Shown here: piece after piece, positions 1 through 7,311 of the stretch
How the letters are laid out: every line of letters begins with the position of its first letter
How positions within the stretch are numbered: the first letter of the stretch is position 1
Assembly (NCBI RefSeq): GCF_002858925.1
Contig: NZ_PJRS01000037.1
Coordinates: 1-62,005 of the forward strand
DNA length: 62,005 nucleotides
Source of the DNA: Caulobacter zeae
GTDB lineage: Bacteria; Pseudomonadota; Alphaproteobacteria; Caulobacterales; Caulobacteraceae
Direction of reading: 5' to 3'
Position numbers and translations under genes: made by a program
The notes under the pieces: model-generated
Databases searched by the model: none
What the model was told of the DNA's origin: nothing
Seen by the model: the letters and a program-made list of their open reading frames with translations, nothing else

Positions 1-22
1 ACTCCGACCGGGCTGTGAACGT

Positions 23-126
23 CGCAAAGAAGCAATTTTGCGTGGTGTTGGGCTTCTGTCTCAAGGAAATTGAGGCTCTGGCGAGGGCTTGCGAACTTGC
101 ATTTTGTGAAATAGCAAAGTTGCGAA
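23..126 (+). promoter_or_regulatory. Putative operator/promoter region of the XRE regulator gene
   Basis: The 126 bases before the regulator gene hold repeated TTGC/GCAA elements. CGCAAA at 23-28 faces TTTGCG at 37-42. A direct repeat TTGCGAA occurs at 89-95 and 120-126, the second copy touching the start codon. Regulators of this family (RamB/ScfR type) are known to bind short TTGC-rich sites and often control their own gene. No Shine-Dalgarno sequence is visible before 127, so a leaderless transcript is possible. The operator role is inference. Confidence 0.4.
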
Positions 127-1539
127 ATGGGAGAGAAGCTATTCATCGGGCCGCGTCTGCGGCTGCTGCGCCAGGCCAAGGGCTGGAAGCTGGAGGCCTG
201 CGCGGCCCAGCTCGGCCTTTCGGCCAGCTACCTGTCGCAGATCGAGGCCAACCAGCGGCCGGTCACCGCCCGGGTGCTCATCGACGTCATGCGGGTGTTC
301 GAGGTGGACGCCGCTTCGCTGGACGCAGCCGACGACCAGCGGCTGATCGCCGACCTGCGCGAGGCCACGGCCGACGCGCCCGTCGGCGGACCAATGGGGA
401 ACGATCCGCCGGCCCTGTCGGAGATCAAGGCGGCGGTGGCCAATACGCCCAACCTCGCCAAGGCCTATCTCGACCTGCACCGCGCCTATCGCCGTCTCGA
501 CGAGCGGCTGAAAGCGACCGAGGAGGCCGTATCGCTGGACGAGCGCGGGGCGGCCAGCGCACTCTTGCCCTACGAAGAGGTCCGCGACTTCTTCCACTAC
601 AAGAACAACTACATCCATAGCCTGGACGTCGCCGCGGAGGCTCTGGCGGTTGAGATCGGCGGAGGCGGCGAGCGGGCGCTGGAGGCCTATCTCGCCGACC
701 GCCTGGGCGTGCGGGTAGTGCGCGGCGACGAGCCTGACCTGCTGCGCCACTGGGACGCCTCCTCGCGAACCGTGACCATCGGCGCGGCCCATCCGGAGGC
801 GACGCGCAGCTTCCAGCTGGCCTATCAGATCGCCGCGCTCACCTTGTCTGACATCGTCGAGGCCGAACTGGCGGCGGCGGGCTTTCGCAGCGACAGCGCC
901 GCCAAGGTCTGTCGTACGGGCCTGCTCAACTACGCCGCCGGCGCGCTCGTTTTGCCCTACGAGCGCTTCCGCGAGTCGGCGCGGGCGGCGCGGCATGACA
1001 TCGAGCGCCTGGCGCTGTCGTTCCAGACCAGCCTGGAGCAGGTGTTCCACCGGCTCTCGACCTTGCAGCGACCGGGCGCCCGGGGCGTGCCGTTCTACTT
1101 CGTGCGGCTGGACCGGGCCGGCAACATCACCAAGCGCCACAGCGCCACGCGCCTGCAGTTCGCGCGCTTTGGCGGGGCTTGTCCGCTTTGGAACGTGCAC
1201 GACGCCTTCGCCCGGCCCGACGCCTGGCTGGTGCAGCTGGCGCAGATGCCCGACGCCGTCCGCTATGTCTGCATCGCGCGGGGGGTGGTGAAGCCGTCGG
1301 GCGCCTATCGCCAGGCCGAGCGGCGCTATGCCCTGGGCCTGGGCTGCGAGGCCCGCTATGCCGACCAGCTGGTCTATGCCGACGGATTGGATCTTTCGGG
1401 ACCGTCGGCGCCGATCGGGGTCAGCTGCCGGATCTGCGAGCGCGATGACTGCTCCCAGCGCGCCTTCCCGCCGGTGGACCGGGCCTTCGAGGTGTTCGAG
1501 GACGACCGCCGCTGGGTGCCGTTCTCGCTGAAGGGGTAG
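127..1539 (+). CDS. XRE-family short-chain fatty acyl-CoA regulator (RamB/ScfR type)
   Basis: 470-residue cytoplasmic transcription factor. Residues about 7-60 form a Cro/C1-type helix-turn-helix, with the motif LGLSASYLSQIEANQRP in the recognition region. The middle resembles the IrrE/DUF955-like domain, and the C-terminus is the DUF2083-type region with a cysteine cluster (ISCRICERDDCSQ near residue 435). This three-part layout and length are typical of RamB/ScfR proteins, which sense acyl-CoA status and control glyoxylate-shunt or propionate genes. The start at 127 is the first ATG and leaves the HTH complete. Family members often sit divergent from aceA, which would lie left of the window; that is not visible here. 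TTGC-rich repeats upstream suggest autoregulation. Family assignment is firm; the effector is inferred. Confidence 0.88.
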   Translation: MGEKLFIGPRLRLLRQAKGWKLEACAAQLGLSASYLSQIEANQRPVTARVLIDVMRVFEVDAASLDAADDQRLIADLREATADAPVGGPMGNDPPALSEIKAAVANTPNLAKAYLDLHRAYRRLDERLKATEEAVSLDERGAASALLPYEEVRDFFHYKNNYIHSLDVAAEALAVEIGGGGERALEAYLADRLGVRVVRGDEPDLLRHWDASSRTVTIGAAHPEATRSFQLAYQIAALTLSDIVEAELAAAGFRSDSAAKVCRTGLLNYAAGALVLPYERFRESARAARHDIERLALSFQTSLEQVFHRLSTLQRPGARGVPFYFVRLDRAGNITKRHSATRLQFARFGGACPLWNVHDAFARPDAWLVQLAQMPDAVRYVCIARGVVKPSGAYRQAERRYALGLGCEARYADQLVYADGLDLSGPSAPIGVSCRICERDDCSQRAFPPVDRAFEVFEDDRRWVPFSLKG

Positions 1540-1542
1540 GCT

Positions 1543-1752
1543 TCAGTCGATCGCGTTCAGCAGGTCCTGGCCAGCCTGCGTCCAGGTTCCGCCGCGTCCG
1601 GACGGGGCGAGGAGGCCGTAGCCGACCAGCAGGTCCACGGCGCGTTCCCCGGCCGACATGGATTGATGGTCGAGCTCGCCGTCGCGATCCTCGAGATACT
1701 GGGCGCACATCCAGGCGAGGGCGGAAAGCAGGCGCTGTTCTTGATGGGTCAT
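1543..1752 (-). CDS. Small hypothetical protein, winged-helix-like C-terminus
   Basis: 69-residue protein, leftward, 40 bases after the stop of the MHS transporter on the same strand and 3 bases from the convergent end of the XRE regulator gene. I do not recognise a named family. The second half (AVDLLVGYGLLAPSGRGG then WTQAGQDLLNAI) has the helix, turn, Gly-rich wing and T-x-x-G pattern often seen at the end of a winged-helix domain, so a tiny DNA-binding-like fold is possible. It has no signal peptide or membrane segment. There is no clear ribosome-binding site before the ATG, so translation might depend on the upstream transporter mRNA. It is most likely real because the frame is compact and fills the gap, but this is only moderately supported. 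Confidence 0.55.
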   Translation of the reverse strand: MTHQEQRLLSALAWMCAQYLEDRDGELDHQSMSAGERAVDLLVGYGLLAPSGRGGTWTQAGQDLLNAID

Positions 1753-1792
1753 CCGCAGAGGATGTCGCCCGCGAAAAGCGCCCGCAAGCCGG

Positions 1793-3463
1793 TCAGGCCT
1801 CGATATCGACGTCCTTGGTTTCCTTCAGGAACAGCATGCCGATGATCGCCGTCACGGCGGCTACGACGATCGGATACCAGAGGCCGTAGTAGATGTTGCC
1901 GGTGGCCGCGACCATGGCGAAGGCCGTGGTCGGCAGGAAGCCGCCGAACCAGCCGTTGCCGATGTGGTAGGGCAGGCTCATCGAGGTGTAGCGGATGTTG
2001 GTCGGGAACAGCTCGACCAGCATCGCCGCCACCGGGCCGTAGACCATGGTGACGTAGATCACCAGCAGGGTCAGGACGAAGATCACCAGCGGCTTGTTGA
2101 TCTTGGCCGGGTCGGCCTTCTCGGGATAGCCGGCGGTTTTCAGGGCTTCGGAGAGCTTGGCCTCCCAGGCCTTCTTCTCGACGGCGAACTGCTCCTTGGA
2201 GAGGGTCTCGCCGCGGAACGAGGGCAGGGTGGTCTCGCCGATGCGGACCTCGGCGATCTCGCCGGTCGCGATCGGTTGGTTCTCGTAGCTGACGCCGGCC
2301 CTGGCCAGGTAGGACTTGGCCAGGTCGCAGGAGGAGTTGAACACCGTCTTGCCCACGGGGTCGAACTGGAACGAGCAGTCGTCCGGGTCGGCGATGACCG
2401 TCACCGGGGCCGAGGCCGTGGCGGCGGCCAGTTGCGGGTTGGCGGCGCTGGTCAGGGTCTTGAACAGCGGGAAGTAGGTGAGGGCGGCCAGCGCGCAGCC
2501 CAGCATGATGATCGGCTTGCGGCCGATCTTGTCCGACAGCCAGCCGCAGACCACGAAGAACGGCGTGCCGATCAGCAGGGCGACGGCCACCAGGGTGTTG
2601 GCCACGGCGCCGTCGACCTTGAGCATCTTCTCCAGGAAGAACAGGGCGTAGAACTGGCCGGTGTACCAGACCACGGCCTGGCCGGCGGTCAGGCCGACGA
2701 GGGCCAGGATGACGATCTTCAGGTTGCCCCAGCGGGCGAAGCTGTCCTTCAGCGGCTGCTTGGTGCCCTTGCCCTCGCTGACCATCTTCTGGAACGACGG
2801 GCTTTCCGACAGTTGCAGGCGGATCCACAGCGACACGCCCAGGAGGGCGATCGAGATCAGGAACGGGATGCGCCAGCCGAAGGCCTGGAAGGCGTCCTCG
2901 CCGACGGTCGAGCGGGTGGCGAGGATCACCACCAGGCTCAGGAACAGGCCGAAGGTCGCGGTGATCTGGATGAAGCTGGTGTAGAAGCCGCGCCGGCCAT
3001 GCGGGGCGTGCTCGGCCACATAGGTCGCCGCGCCGCCGTACTCGCCACCCAGCGCCAGACCTTGCAGCAGGCGCATCAGCACCAGCGCGATGGGGGCGGC
3101 GACGCCGATCTGCTCGTAGCTGGGCAGGAGGCCGACGACGAAGGTCGACAGGCCCATCAAGAGCATGGTGACGAGGAAGGTGTTCTTGCGACCCCATAGG
3201 TCGCCGAGGCGTCCGAACACCAGGGCCCCGAACGGGCGCACCGCGAAGCCGGCGGCGAAGGCCAGCAGGGCGAAGATGTAGCCCGTGGTCTCGTTCACGC
3301 CCGAGAAGAAGTGGTGGGTGATGTAGGTGGCCAGGGAGCCGTACAGGTAGAAGTCGTACCACTCGAAGACCGTGCCCACCGACGCCGCGCCGATGACCAA
3401 GGCGTCCTTGCGCTGAACGGTCTCTCCGTTCTTCGCGCCTGACGTCGCTACGGCGTCCGCCAT
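1793..3463 (-). CDS. MHS-family MFS transporter (metabolite:H+ symporter) with large periplasmic insert
   Basis: 556-residue inner-membrane transporter of the major facilitator superfamily, metabolite:H+ symporter branch, related to ProP, KgtP and ShiA. Family signs are FEWYDFYLYG near residue 33, the loop motif GRLGDLWGRK near residue 85 and RLLQGLALGGEYGG near residue 131. Twelve membrane segments are recognisable. Between segments 9 and 10 (about residues 338-456) lies a hydrophilic insert of about 115 residues with two cysteines (C363, C379). Counting from a cytoplasmic N-terminus this insert is periplasmic, so a disulphide is plausible. Usual MHS members are 420-450 residues long. A strong GAGGAGGA ribosome-binding site (3471-3478) precedes the ATG. 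The substrate is unknown; organic acids or osmolytes are usual for the family. Confidence 0.92.
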   Translation of the reverse strand: MADAVATSGAKNGETVQRKDALVIGAASVGTVFEWYDFYLYGSLATYITHHFFSGVNETTGYIFALLAFAAGFAVRPFGALVFGRLGDLWGRKNTFLVTMLLMGLSTFVVGLLPSYEQIGVAAPIALVLMRLLQGLALGGEYGGAATYVAEHAPHGRRGFYTSFIQITATFGLFLSLVVILATRSTVGEDAFQAFGWRIPFLISIALLGVSLWIRLQLSESPSFQKMVSEGKGTKQPLKDSFARWGNLKIVILALVGLTAGQAVVWYTGQFYALFFLEKMLKVDGAVANTLVAVALLIGTPFFVVCGWLSDKIGRKPIIMLGCALAALTYFPLFKTLTSAANPQLAAATASAPVTVIADPDDCSFQFDPVGKTVFNSSCDLAKSYLARAGVSYENQPIATGEIAEVRIGETTLPSFRGETLSKEQFAVEKKAWEAKLSEALKTAGYPEKADPAKINKPLVIFVLTLLVIYVTMVYGPVAAMLVELFPTNIRYTSMSLPYHIGNGWFGGFLPTTAFAMVAATGNIYYGLWYPIVVAAVTAIIGMLFLKETKDVDIEA

Positions 3464-3539
3464 ACTCGTATCCTCCTCAAAAGCGTCGCCGCTTTGCGCG
3501 GCTGATCGTTGCGGGGGATGATGGCAGGCGCCTCGCGAC

Positions 3540-3624
3540 TTACGTAAAGGGGAACTTTCGTGGAACGCAGGGTTGCGAACGACGATTTTCGGGGATTGAG
3601 CCGGCCGATGCTGCCACCGGTGGC
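3540..3624 (-). promoter_or_regulatory. Upstream region of the MHS transporter with palindromes
   Basis: The 181-base gap upstream of the transporter contains three small symmetric or repeated sites: TTACGTAA at 3540-3547, TTGCGAA at 3573-3579 (the same heptamer found twice before the XRE regulator gene) and the perfect palindrome GCCACCGGTGGC at 3613-3624, close to the end of the VOC-GGCT gene. These could be operators, and the last could end the upstream transcript. I see no convincing -35/-10 pair. Roles are inferred. Confidence 0.3.
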
Positions 3625-3644
3625 ATGACGAGCCCGCCAGGAAG

Positions 3645-4355
3645 TCAGGCCAGGACGTAGATCCAGGCTTCGACGGCGCCGGCGTCGGTTTCCACCGTGA
3701 GGCTTACCCTGCGGTAGCCGGCGCCCTCGAAGGCGTCGAGGCGGGCCCAGTGGGCCTCCAGCGCGCCGCTTTCCAGCACCTGCACCGCGATGGCCTCGCC
3801 GTCGGGATCGGGCACGAGGCCGGGGAAGCCGATGGCCGCGCCCCAACCCTCGGCGACCAGGCGGCCGCGCACGACGCCGGATGTCCAGGTCCCGCCCAGC
3901 GGCGCCAGGTGATGGTGGTTGGGGCGGCCGGGCGCGAGCGAGCCGTAGACCGCCAGACGTTGGAGGGGGCGCTCGGCGTAGCGGCTGATCTCGATCAGGT
4001 TCTGGTCGGGATCGCGAAAATAGACCGAGGTCATGGGCCCCAGTGCGCCGTTGCGATCCACCGTGCCGAGCTCGATGGCGACGCCGCAGCCGGCGAGGTG
4101 ACCGAGCACGGCATCGAGCGGCTGGCGGGTTATCAGGCGGAAATCGCCGGCGCCGGCCAGGGCCCGCGCCGCCTTGGGCGTGAAGGGCGCGTCGGCCGGG
4201 TGGAGATTGATCTTCCAGCGGCCGAAGCGAACGGCCGTCGGCTTGCCAGGCGTGACGACCCGCTCGGCGCCCAGCACCTGCTCGTAGAAGGCGGCGCTGG
4301 CCTCGACGCTGGCCACGGTCAGCACGAAGTGGTCCAGACGATCGATCTCGATCAT
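3645..4355 (-). CDS. VOC-domain protein fused to a GGCT/AIG2-like cyclotransferase domain
   Basis: 236-residue two-domain cytoplasmic protein. Residues 1-128 are a vicinal oxygen chelate (glyoxalase/dioxygenase-like) domain: it starts with LDHFVLTV (H9 a likely metal ligand), has the FRDPDQNLIEIS strand typical of the family end, and E122 is in the usual C-terminal metal-ligand place. Residues 133-236 match the gamma-glutamylcyclotransferase/AIG2-like fold: YGSL at 137-140 forms the substrate-binding loop, and LDAFEG places E210 at the catalytic acid position. Such domains are normally separate proteins. It lies 3 bases after the alpha/beta hydrolase stop, so it is probably in one operon with that gene and the exporter. 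Substrates are unknown; a link to glutathione or gamma-glutamyl adducts is a guess from both families. Domain calls are fairly firm. Confidence 0.8.
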   Translation of the reverse strand: MIEIDRLDHFVLTVASVEASAAFYEQVLGAERVVTPGKPTAVRFGRWKINLHPADAPFTPKAARALAGAGDFRLITRQPLDAVLGHLAGCGVAIELGTVDRNGALGPMTSVYFRDPDQNLIEISRYAERPLQRLAVYGSLAPGRPNHHHLAPLGGTWTSGVVRGRLVAEGWGAAIGFPGLVPDPDGEAIAVQVLESGALEAHWARLDAFEGAGYRRVSLTVETDAGAVEAWIYVLA

Positions 4356-4358
4356 AGC

Positions 4359-5060
4359 TCAGGCCTCCGTCAGCCAGGCGCGCAGCAGGGCGGTCGTTTC
4401 TTCGGGGCGCTCTATGGCCGGCAGGTGGCCGCAGGCCTCGAACACGTGAAGGCGCGAGCCGGGGATCGCCTCGTGGATCGCGCGGGACTCCGTCGGCGGC
4501 GTCAGCTGGTCGGAATCGCCGACGGCCACCAGGGTGGGCATGGCGATGGAGGGCAGCAGCGGGCAGGAGTCGGGACGACCGAGAATGGCGTGCTGCTGGC
4601 GCAGGAAGGCCTGGCCGCCGACGCGGGCGGCCATCTCCTTGACCTCGGCGCCCAGCGGCTCGTCCAGGCGCGAGGCGTGCAGCAGTTGCGGCAGCATCCG
4701 CTGGGTGACGCCCAGGAACCGGCCGACCTCCAGCGCGGCCATGGCGCGGCGGCGGTTCTCGGCGCGGGCGGGGGTGTCGGGCGCGGCGCTGGTGGCCAGG
4801 AGGGCCAGGCGCTGGACCCGCTGCGGCGCCTGGCGCAGAATCTCGAAGGCGACGTAGCCGCCCATGGAGAGGCCCGCGAGGGCGAAGCGTTCTGGGGCGG
4901 CGGCCAGCACGCGGGCGGCCATGGCCGCGACGCTGTCGTCCAGGGTCAGGTCGGCGATGATCGGCTCGGCGATGTCGGCGAGGCCTTCTGCCTGGTCGCG
5001 CCACAGGCGGGCGTCGCACAGCAGGCCGGGCAAAAAGACGAGGGCTTGGCGATCGGTCAT
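4359..5060 (-). CDS. Alpha/beta-fold hydrolase
   Basis: 233-residue cytoplasmic serine hydrolase of the alpha/beta superfamily. The oxyanion region LVFLPGLLCDARLW is near the N-terminus, and the nucleophile elbow GLSMGG gives S65. The acid is in GDSDQLTPP (D184 most likely) and the histidine is H212 in CGHLPAIE. The triad is complete and the length is normal for small esterases or lactonases of this type. Its start overlaps the stop of the MFS exporter by 4 bases (5057-5060) and the VOC-GGCT gene follows 3 bases after its stop, which indicates a translationally coupled unit. The substrate cannot be read from sequence; the neighbourhood (LysR, exporter, VOC) suggests a small-molecule detoxification or catabolic role. 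Confidence 0.88.
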   Translation of the reverse strand: MTDRQALVFLPGLLCDARLWRDQAEGLADIAEPIIADLTLDDSVAAMAARVLAAAPERFALAGLSMGGYVAFEILRQAPQRVQRLALLATSAAPDTPARAENRRRAMAALEVGRFLGVTQRMLPQLLHASRLDEPLGAEVKEMAARVGGQAFLRQQHAILGRPDSCPLLPSIAMPTLVAVGDSDQLTPPTESRAIHEAIPGSRLHVFEACGHLPAIERPEETTALLRAWLTEA

Positions 5061-6265
5061 GACGGGTCTTCCCGAGGAATGCGCAAGGCCAGGGCGGCGC
5101 CGGCCAGGACGAGAACGGCGGTGAAGCCGGCGACGGCTGGCCAGGCGCCGTGTCGCCAGAACCAGCCGCCGACGGCGCCGGCCAGGCTCGAGCCGGCATA
5201 GTAGAACAGCAGATAGAGCGCAGCCGACTGGCTCTTGGCGGGGCCAGCGAGGCGTCCGATCCAGCCGCTGGCCACGGCGTGGGCGATGAAGAAGCCGGTG
5301 GTGACCATGGCGATCCCGGCGATGATGCTGGCGAGGCTGGTCGGCAGGGTCAGGGCGATCCCGGCCAGGATGACGGCCAGGCCGACCAGCAGGAGGCGGC
5401 GACGGCCGTAACGTTCGGCCAGTCGTCCGGCGGTCGAGGACGACCAGACCCCGAAGGCGTAGACCAGGAAGATCAGGCCGACCTGGGTCTGGCTGAGGTG
5501 ATAGGGCGCGCCCTCAAGCCGGAACTCGACGTAGTTGAACAGGGCCACGAACACGCCGGTCAGGCAGAAGCCCAGGCCGAACAGCGCCAGCAGGCCGGGG
5601 CGGCGCCAGGCCTCGTTCCAGGTTCGCAGGCGATCGGAGAGGCGCTCGGGCGCGGGGGCGCGCACATGGCGGGGCCGGGGCAGCAGGGCGAAGAAGGCGA
5701 GGGCGGCGACGAGATCGATCGCCCCGATGGCGGCCATGGCCATGCGCCAGTCGAAGGTCGCCAGCAGCAAGCCCATGCCGACGCGGCCGGCCATGCCGCC
5801 GAAGGCCGTGCCGGCGACGTAGAGGCCCATGGCGGCGGCCAGCTCCGAGGCTTCGGTTTCCTCGGCCAGATAGGTCATTGCCACTGCGGGCACGCCGCCC
5901 AGCAGCAGGCCCTCGGCGGCGCGGGCGACCAGCAGCAGCGGCCAGGTCGGGGCCAGGGCGGCGGCGAGGTTGCAGCCGGCGGCCAGCACCATGGAGCTGA
6001 ACATCAGCGTCTTGAGGTTCAGACGTTGGGCCGCGCCGCCGGCCATCAGTATGGCGATCGCCAGGGTGGCGGTGCTCAGCGACAGGGCCATGGCGCTCTG
6101 GGCGGGCGACAGGCCGAAGGTCCGCGCGAAGGTCGGCAGCAGGGGCTGCACGCAGTAGAGCAGGCTGAAGGTCGAGAAGCCGCCGAGGAACAGCGCCACT
6201 GACATTCGGCGCAGGCGCACCGCGTCCCTGGCGGGCGAGGCGGTGATGGTGGCGCAAGCGGTCAT
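5057..6265 (-). CDS. MFS transporter, YnfM/arabinose-efflux-like
   Basis: 402-residue inner-membrane protein with twelve predicted helices in two halves. The stretch LYCVQPLLPTFARTFGLSPA in helix 1 and the loop after it are characteristic of the YnfM/YbcL-type drug:H+ antiporter group, and RLAERYGRRRL at about residue 285 is the second-half copy of the MFS loop motif. Length is standard. It is divergent from the LysR regulator, with about 75 bases between start codons, the classic arrangement in which a LysR protein controls an exporter. It is the first gene of the leftward operon exporter, hydrolase, VOC-GGCT. It probably expels a small organic compound; the identity of the compound is unknown. 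Confidence 0.9.
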   Translation of the reverse strand: MTACATITASPARDAVRLRRMSVALFLGGFSTFSLLYCVQPLLPTFARTFGLSPAQSAMALSLSTATLAIAILMAGGAAQRLNLKTLMFSSMVLAAGCNLAAALAPTWPLLLVARAAEGLLLGGVPAVAMTYLAEETEASELAAAMGLYVAGTAFGGMAGRVGMGLLLATFDWRMAMAAIGAIDLVAALAFFALLPRPRHVRAPAPERLSDRLRTWNEAWRRPGLLALFGLGFCLTGVFVALFNYVEFRLEGAPYHLSQTQVGLIFLVYAFGVWSSSTAGRLAERYGRRRLLLVGLAVILAGIALTLPTSLASIIAGIAMVTTGFFIAHAVASGWIGRLAGPAKSQSAALYLLFYYAGSSLAGAVGGWFWRHGAWPAVAGFTAVLVLAGAALALRIPREDPS

Positions 6266-6308
6266 GGCGGTGATCTAGAACTCCGCCTTCCGACAGTCCA
6301 ATATATGG

Positions 6309-6322
6309 CGAATGGATTTTCG
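6309..6322. promoter_or_regulatory. Candidate LysR box between divergent genes
   Basis: The spacer between the exporter and LysR start codons holds an inverted repeat CGAA-N6-TTCG (6309-6322) inside an A/T-rich stretch that starts near 6300. This is the usual place for a LysR-type operator controlling both directions. An in-frame ATG at 6305 also lies here, but the GTG at 6341 fits the protein family better. Assignment as operator is inferred from position and symmetry only. Confidence 0.35.
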
Positions 6323-6340
6323 ATAGCTTTTGGAGATGAT

Positions 6341-7225
6341 GTGGAGCTGCGTCACATCCGCTATTTCCTGGCCGTCGCCGAGGAAGGGCACTTTACGCGG
6401 GCGGCGGCCAGGATCGGCATCGGCCAGCCGCCGCTGAGCCAGCAGATCAAGGACCTGGAGGCCGAGCTGGGCGTGACCCTGTTCAAGCGCCTGCCGACCG
6501 GGGCCGAGCTGACCGAGGCGGGCAGGGCGTTCCATGCGGCCGTGCGCAACATGCCCGATCAGGCCAGGGCGGCGGCCGTCCAGGCCCAGAAGGCGGCGCG
6601 GGGCGAGAGCGGCTCGCTGCGCCTGGGCTTCACGGGATCGGCCGTGCTCAATCGCGCGGTGCAGGCCTCGGTGCGCACCTATCGCCGGCGCTATCCTGAC
6701 GTCGAGCTGTCGCTGACCGAAACCAACAGCACCCACCTGGCGGCCGAGGTGGCGCAGGGGGCGCTGGACGCGGCCTTCCTGCGGCCGGGCGCCGTCGATC
6801 TTGCGGGCCTGCGGGTGCACGATCTGGATGGCGAGGAGATGGTGGCGGTGCTGCCGACCTCGCATCCGGCGGCGGCCGGCGAGGCGGTCGATCTCAATGA
6901 CCTGCGGGCCGAGGCCTTCATCCTGACGCCGCGCGGGCTTGGCCCCACCGTCTTCGACGCCGCGGTCGAGGCCTGTCGGCGCGCGGGTTTCGAGCCGACC
7001 CTGGGCCAGCCGGCGCCTCAGATGCTGTCGCTGGTGGCGCTGGTCGCGGCCGAGCTCGGGGTGTCGATCGTGCCGGTCTCGATGGCGCGGCTGGCGCTGG
7101 ACGGGGTGGTCTTCCGGCCCATCGCCGGCGGAACGCCGATCGCGCAACTCAGCCTGGTGACTGGGAAAACGCCGTCACCCGCGCTGCAAAACTTTGTCAG
7201 GATCGCGCTCGGTTCCGAGGGTTGA
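6341..7225 (+). CDS. LysR-family transcriptional regulator
   Basis: 294-residue DNA-binding regulator. It begins VELRHIRYFLAVAEEGHFTR, the standard LysR winged-helix start, followed by AARIGIGQPPLSQQIKDLE as the recognition helix region. Residues about 90-290 form the periplasmic-binding-like co-inducer domain. I choose the GTG at 6341 because GGAG at 6332-6335 sits 5 bases before it and because LysR proteins normally begin at this residue. The in-frame ATG at 6305 would add 12 unusual residues. The gene is divergent from the MFS exporter operon, which is its likely target. The co-inducer is unknown. Its stop codon lies inside the dyad TTGAT-N7-ATCAA that precedes the GH53 gene. Confidence 0.92.
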   Translation: MELRHIRYFLAVAEEGHFTRAAARIGIGQPPLSQQIKDLEAELGVTLFKRLPTGAELTEAGRAFHAAVRNMPDQARAAAVQAQKAARGESGSLRLGFTGSAVLNRAVQASVRTYRRRYPDVELSLTETNSTHLAAEVAQGALDAAFLRPGAVDLAGLRVHDLDGEEMVAVLPTSHPAAAGEAVDLNDLRAEAFILTPRGLGPTVFDAAVEACRRAGFEPTLGQPAPQMLSLVALVAAELGVSIVPVSMARLALDGVVFRPIAGGTPIAQLSLVTGKTPSPALQNFVRIALGSEG

Positions 7226-7238
7226 TTTGTAATATCAA
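7222..7238. promoter_or_regulatory. Candidate operator upstream of GH53 gene
   Basis: The 17-base dyad TTGATTTGTAATATCAA overlaps the LysR stop codon and lies 74 bases before the GH53 start. Its reverse complement reads TTGATAT-N3-AAAT plus CAA. The same TTGATAT-N3-AAAT occurs upstream of the following TonB-dependent receptor (8691-8704). A shared A/T-rich motif before two genes of one pathway in a high-GC genome is a reasonable operator candidate. Inference. Confidence 0.45.
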
Positions 7239-7311
7239 TACGAAGATATTCCGCGCCGAAATCCCGGCCGGGCCTTCATTGGCCGGGAAAGACAGAACGG
7301 GAGCATTCGCC

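Noticed and set aside
1964..3199. 411-codon frame antisense to the MHS transporter
   Set aside because: Gln/Asp/Gly-rich shadow; the transporter strand has clear membrane segments and a strong ribosome-binding site.
6305..6340. Upstream ATG as LysR start
   Set aside because: It would add 12 residues before the conserved LysR N-terminus and lies in the probable operator; the GTG at 6341 has a well-placed ribosome-binding site.
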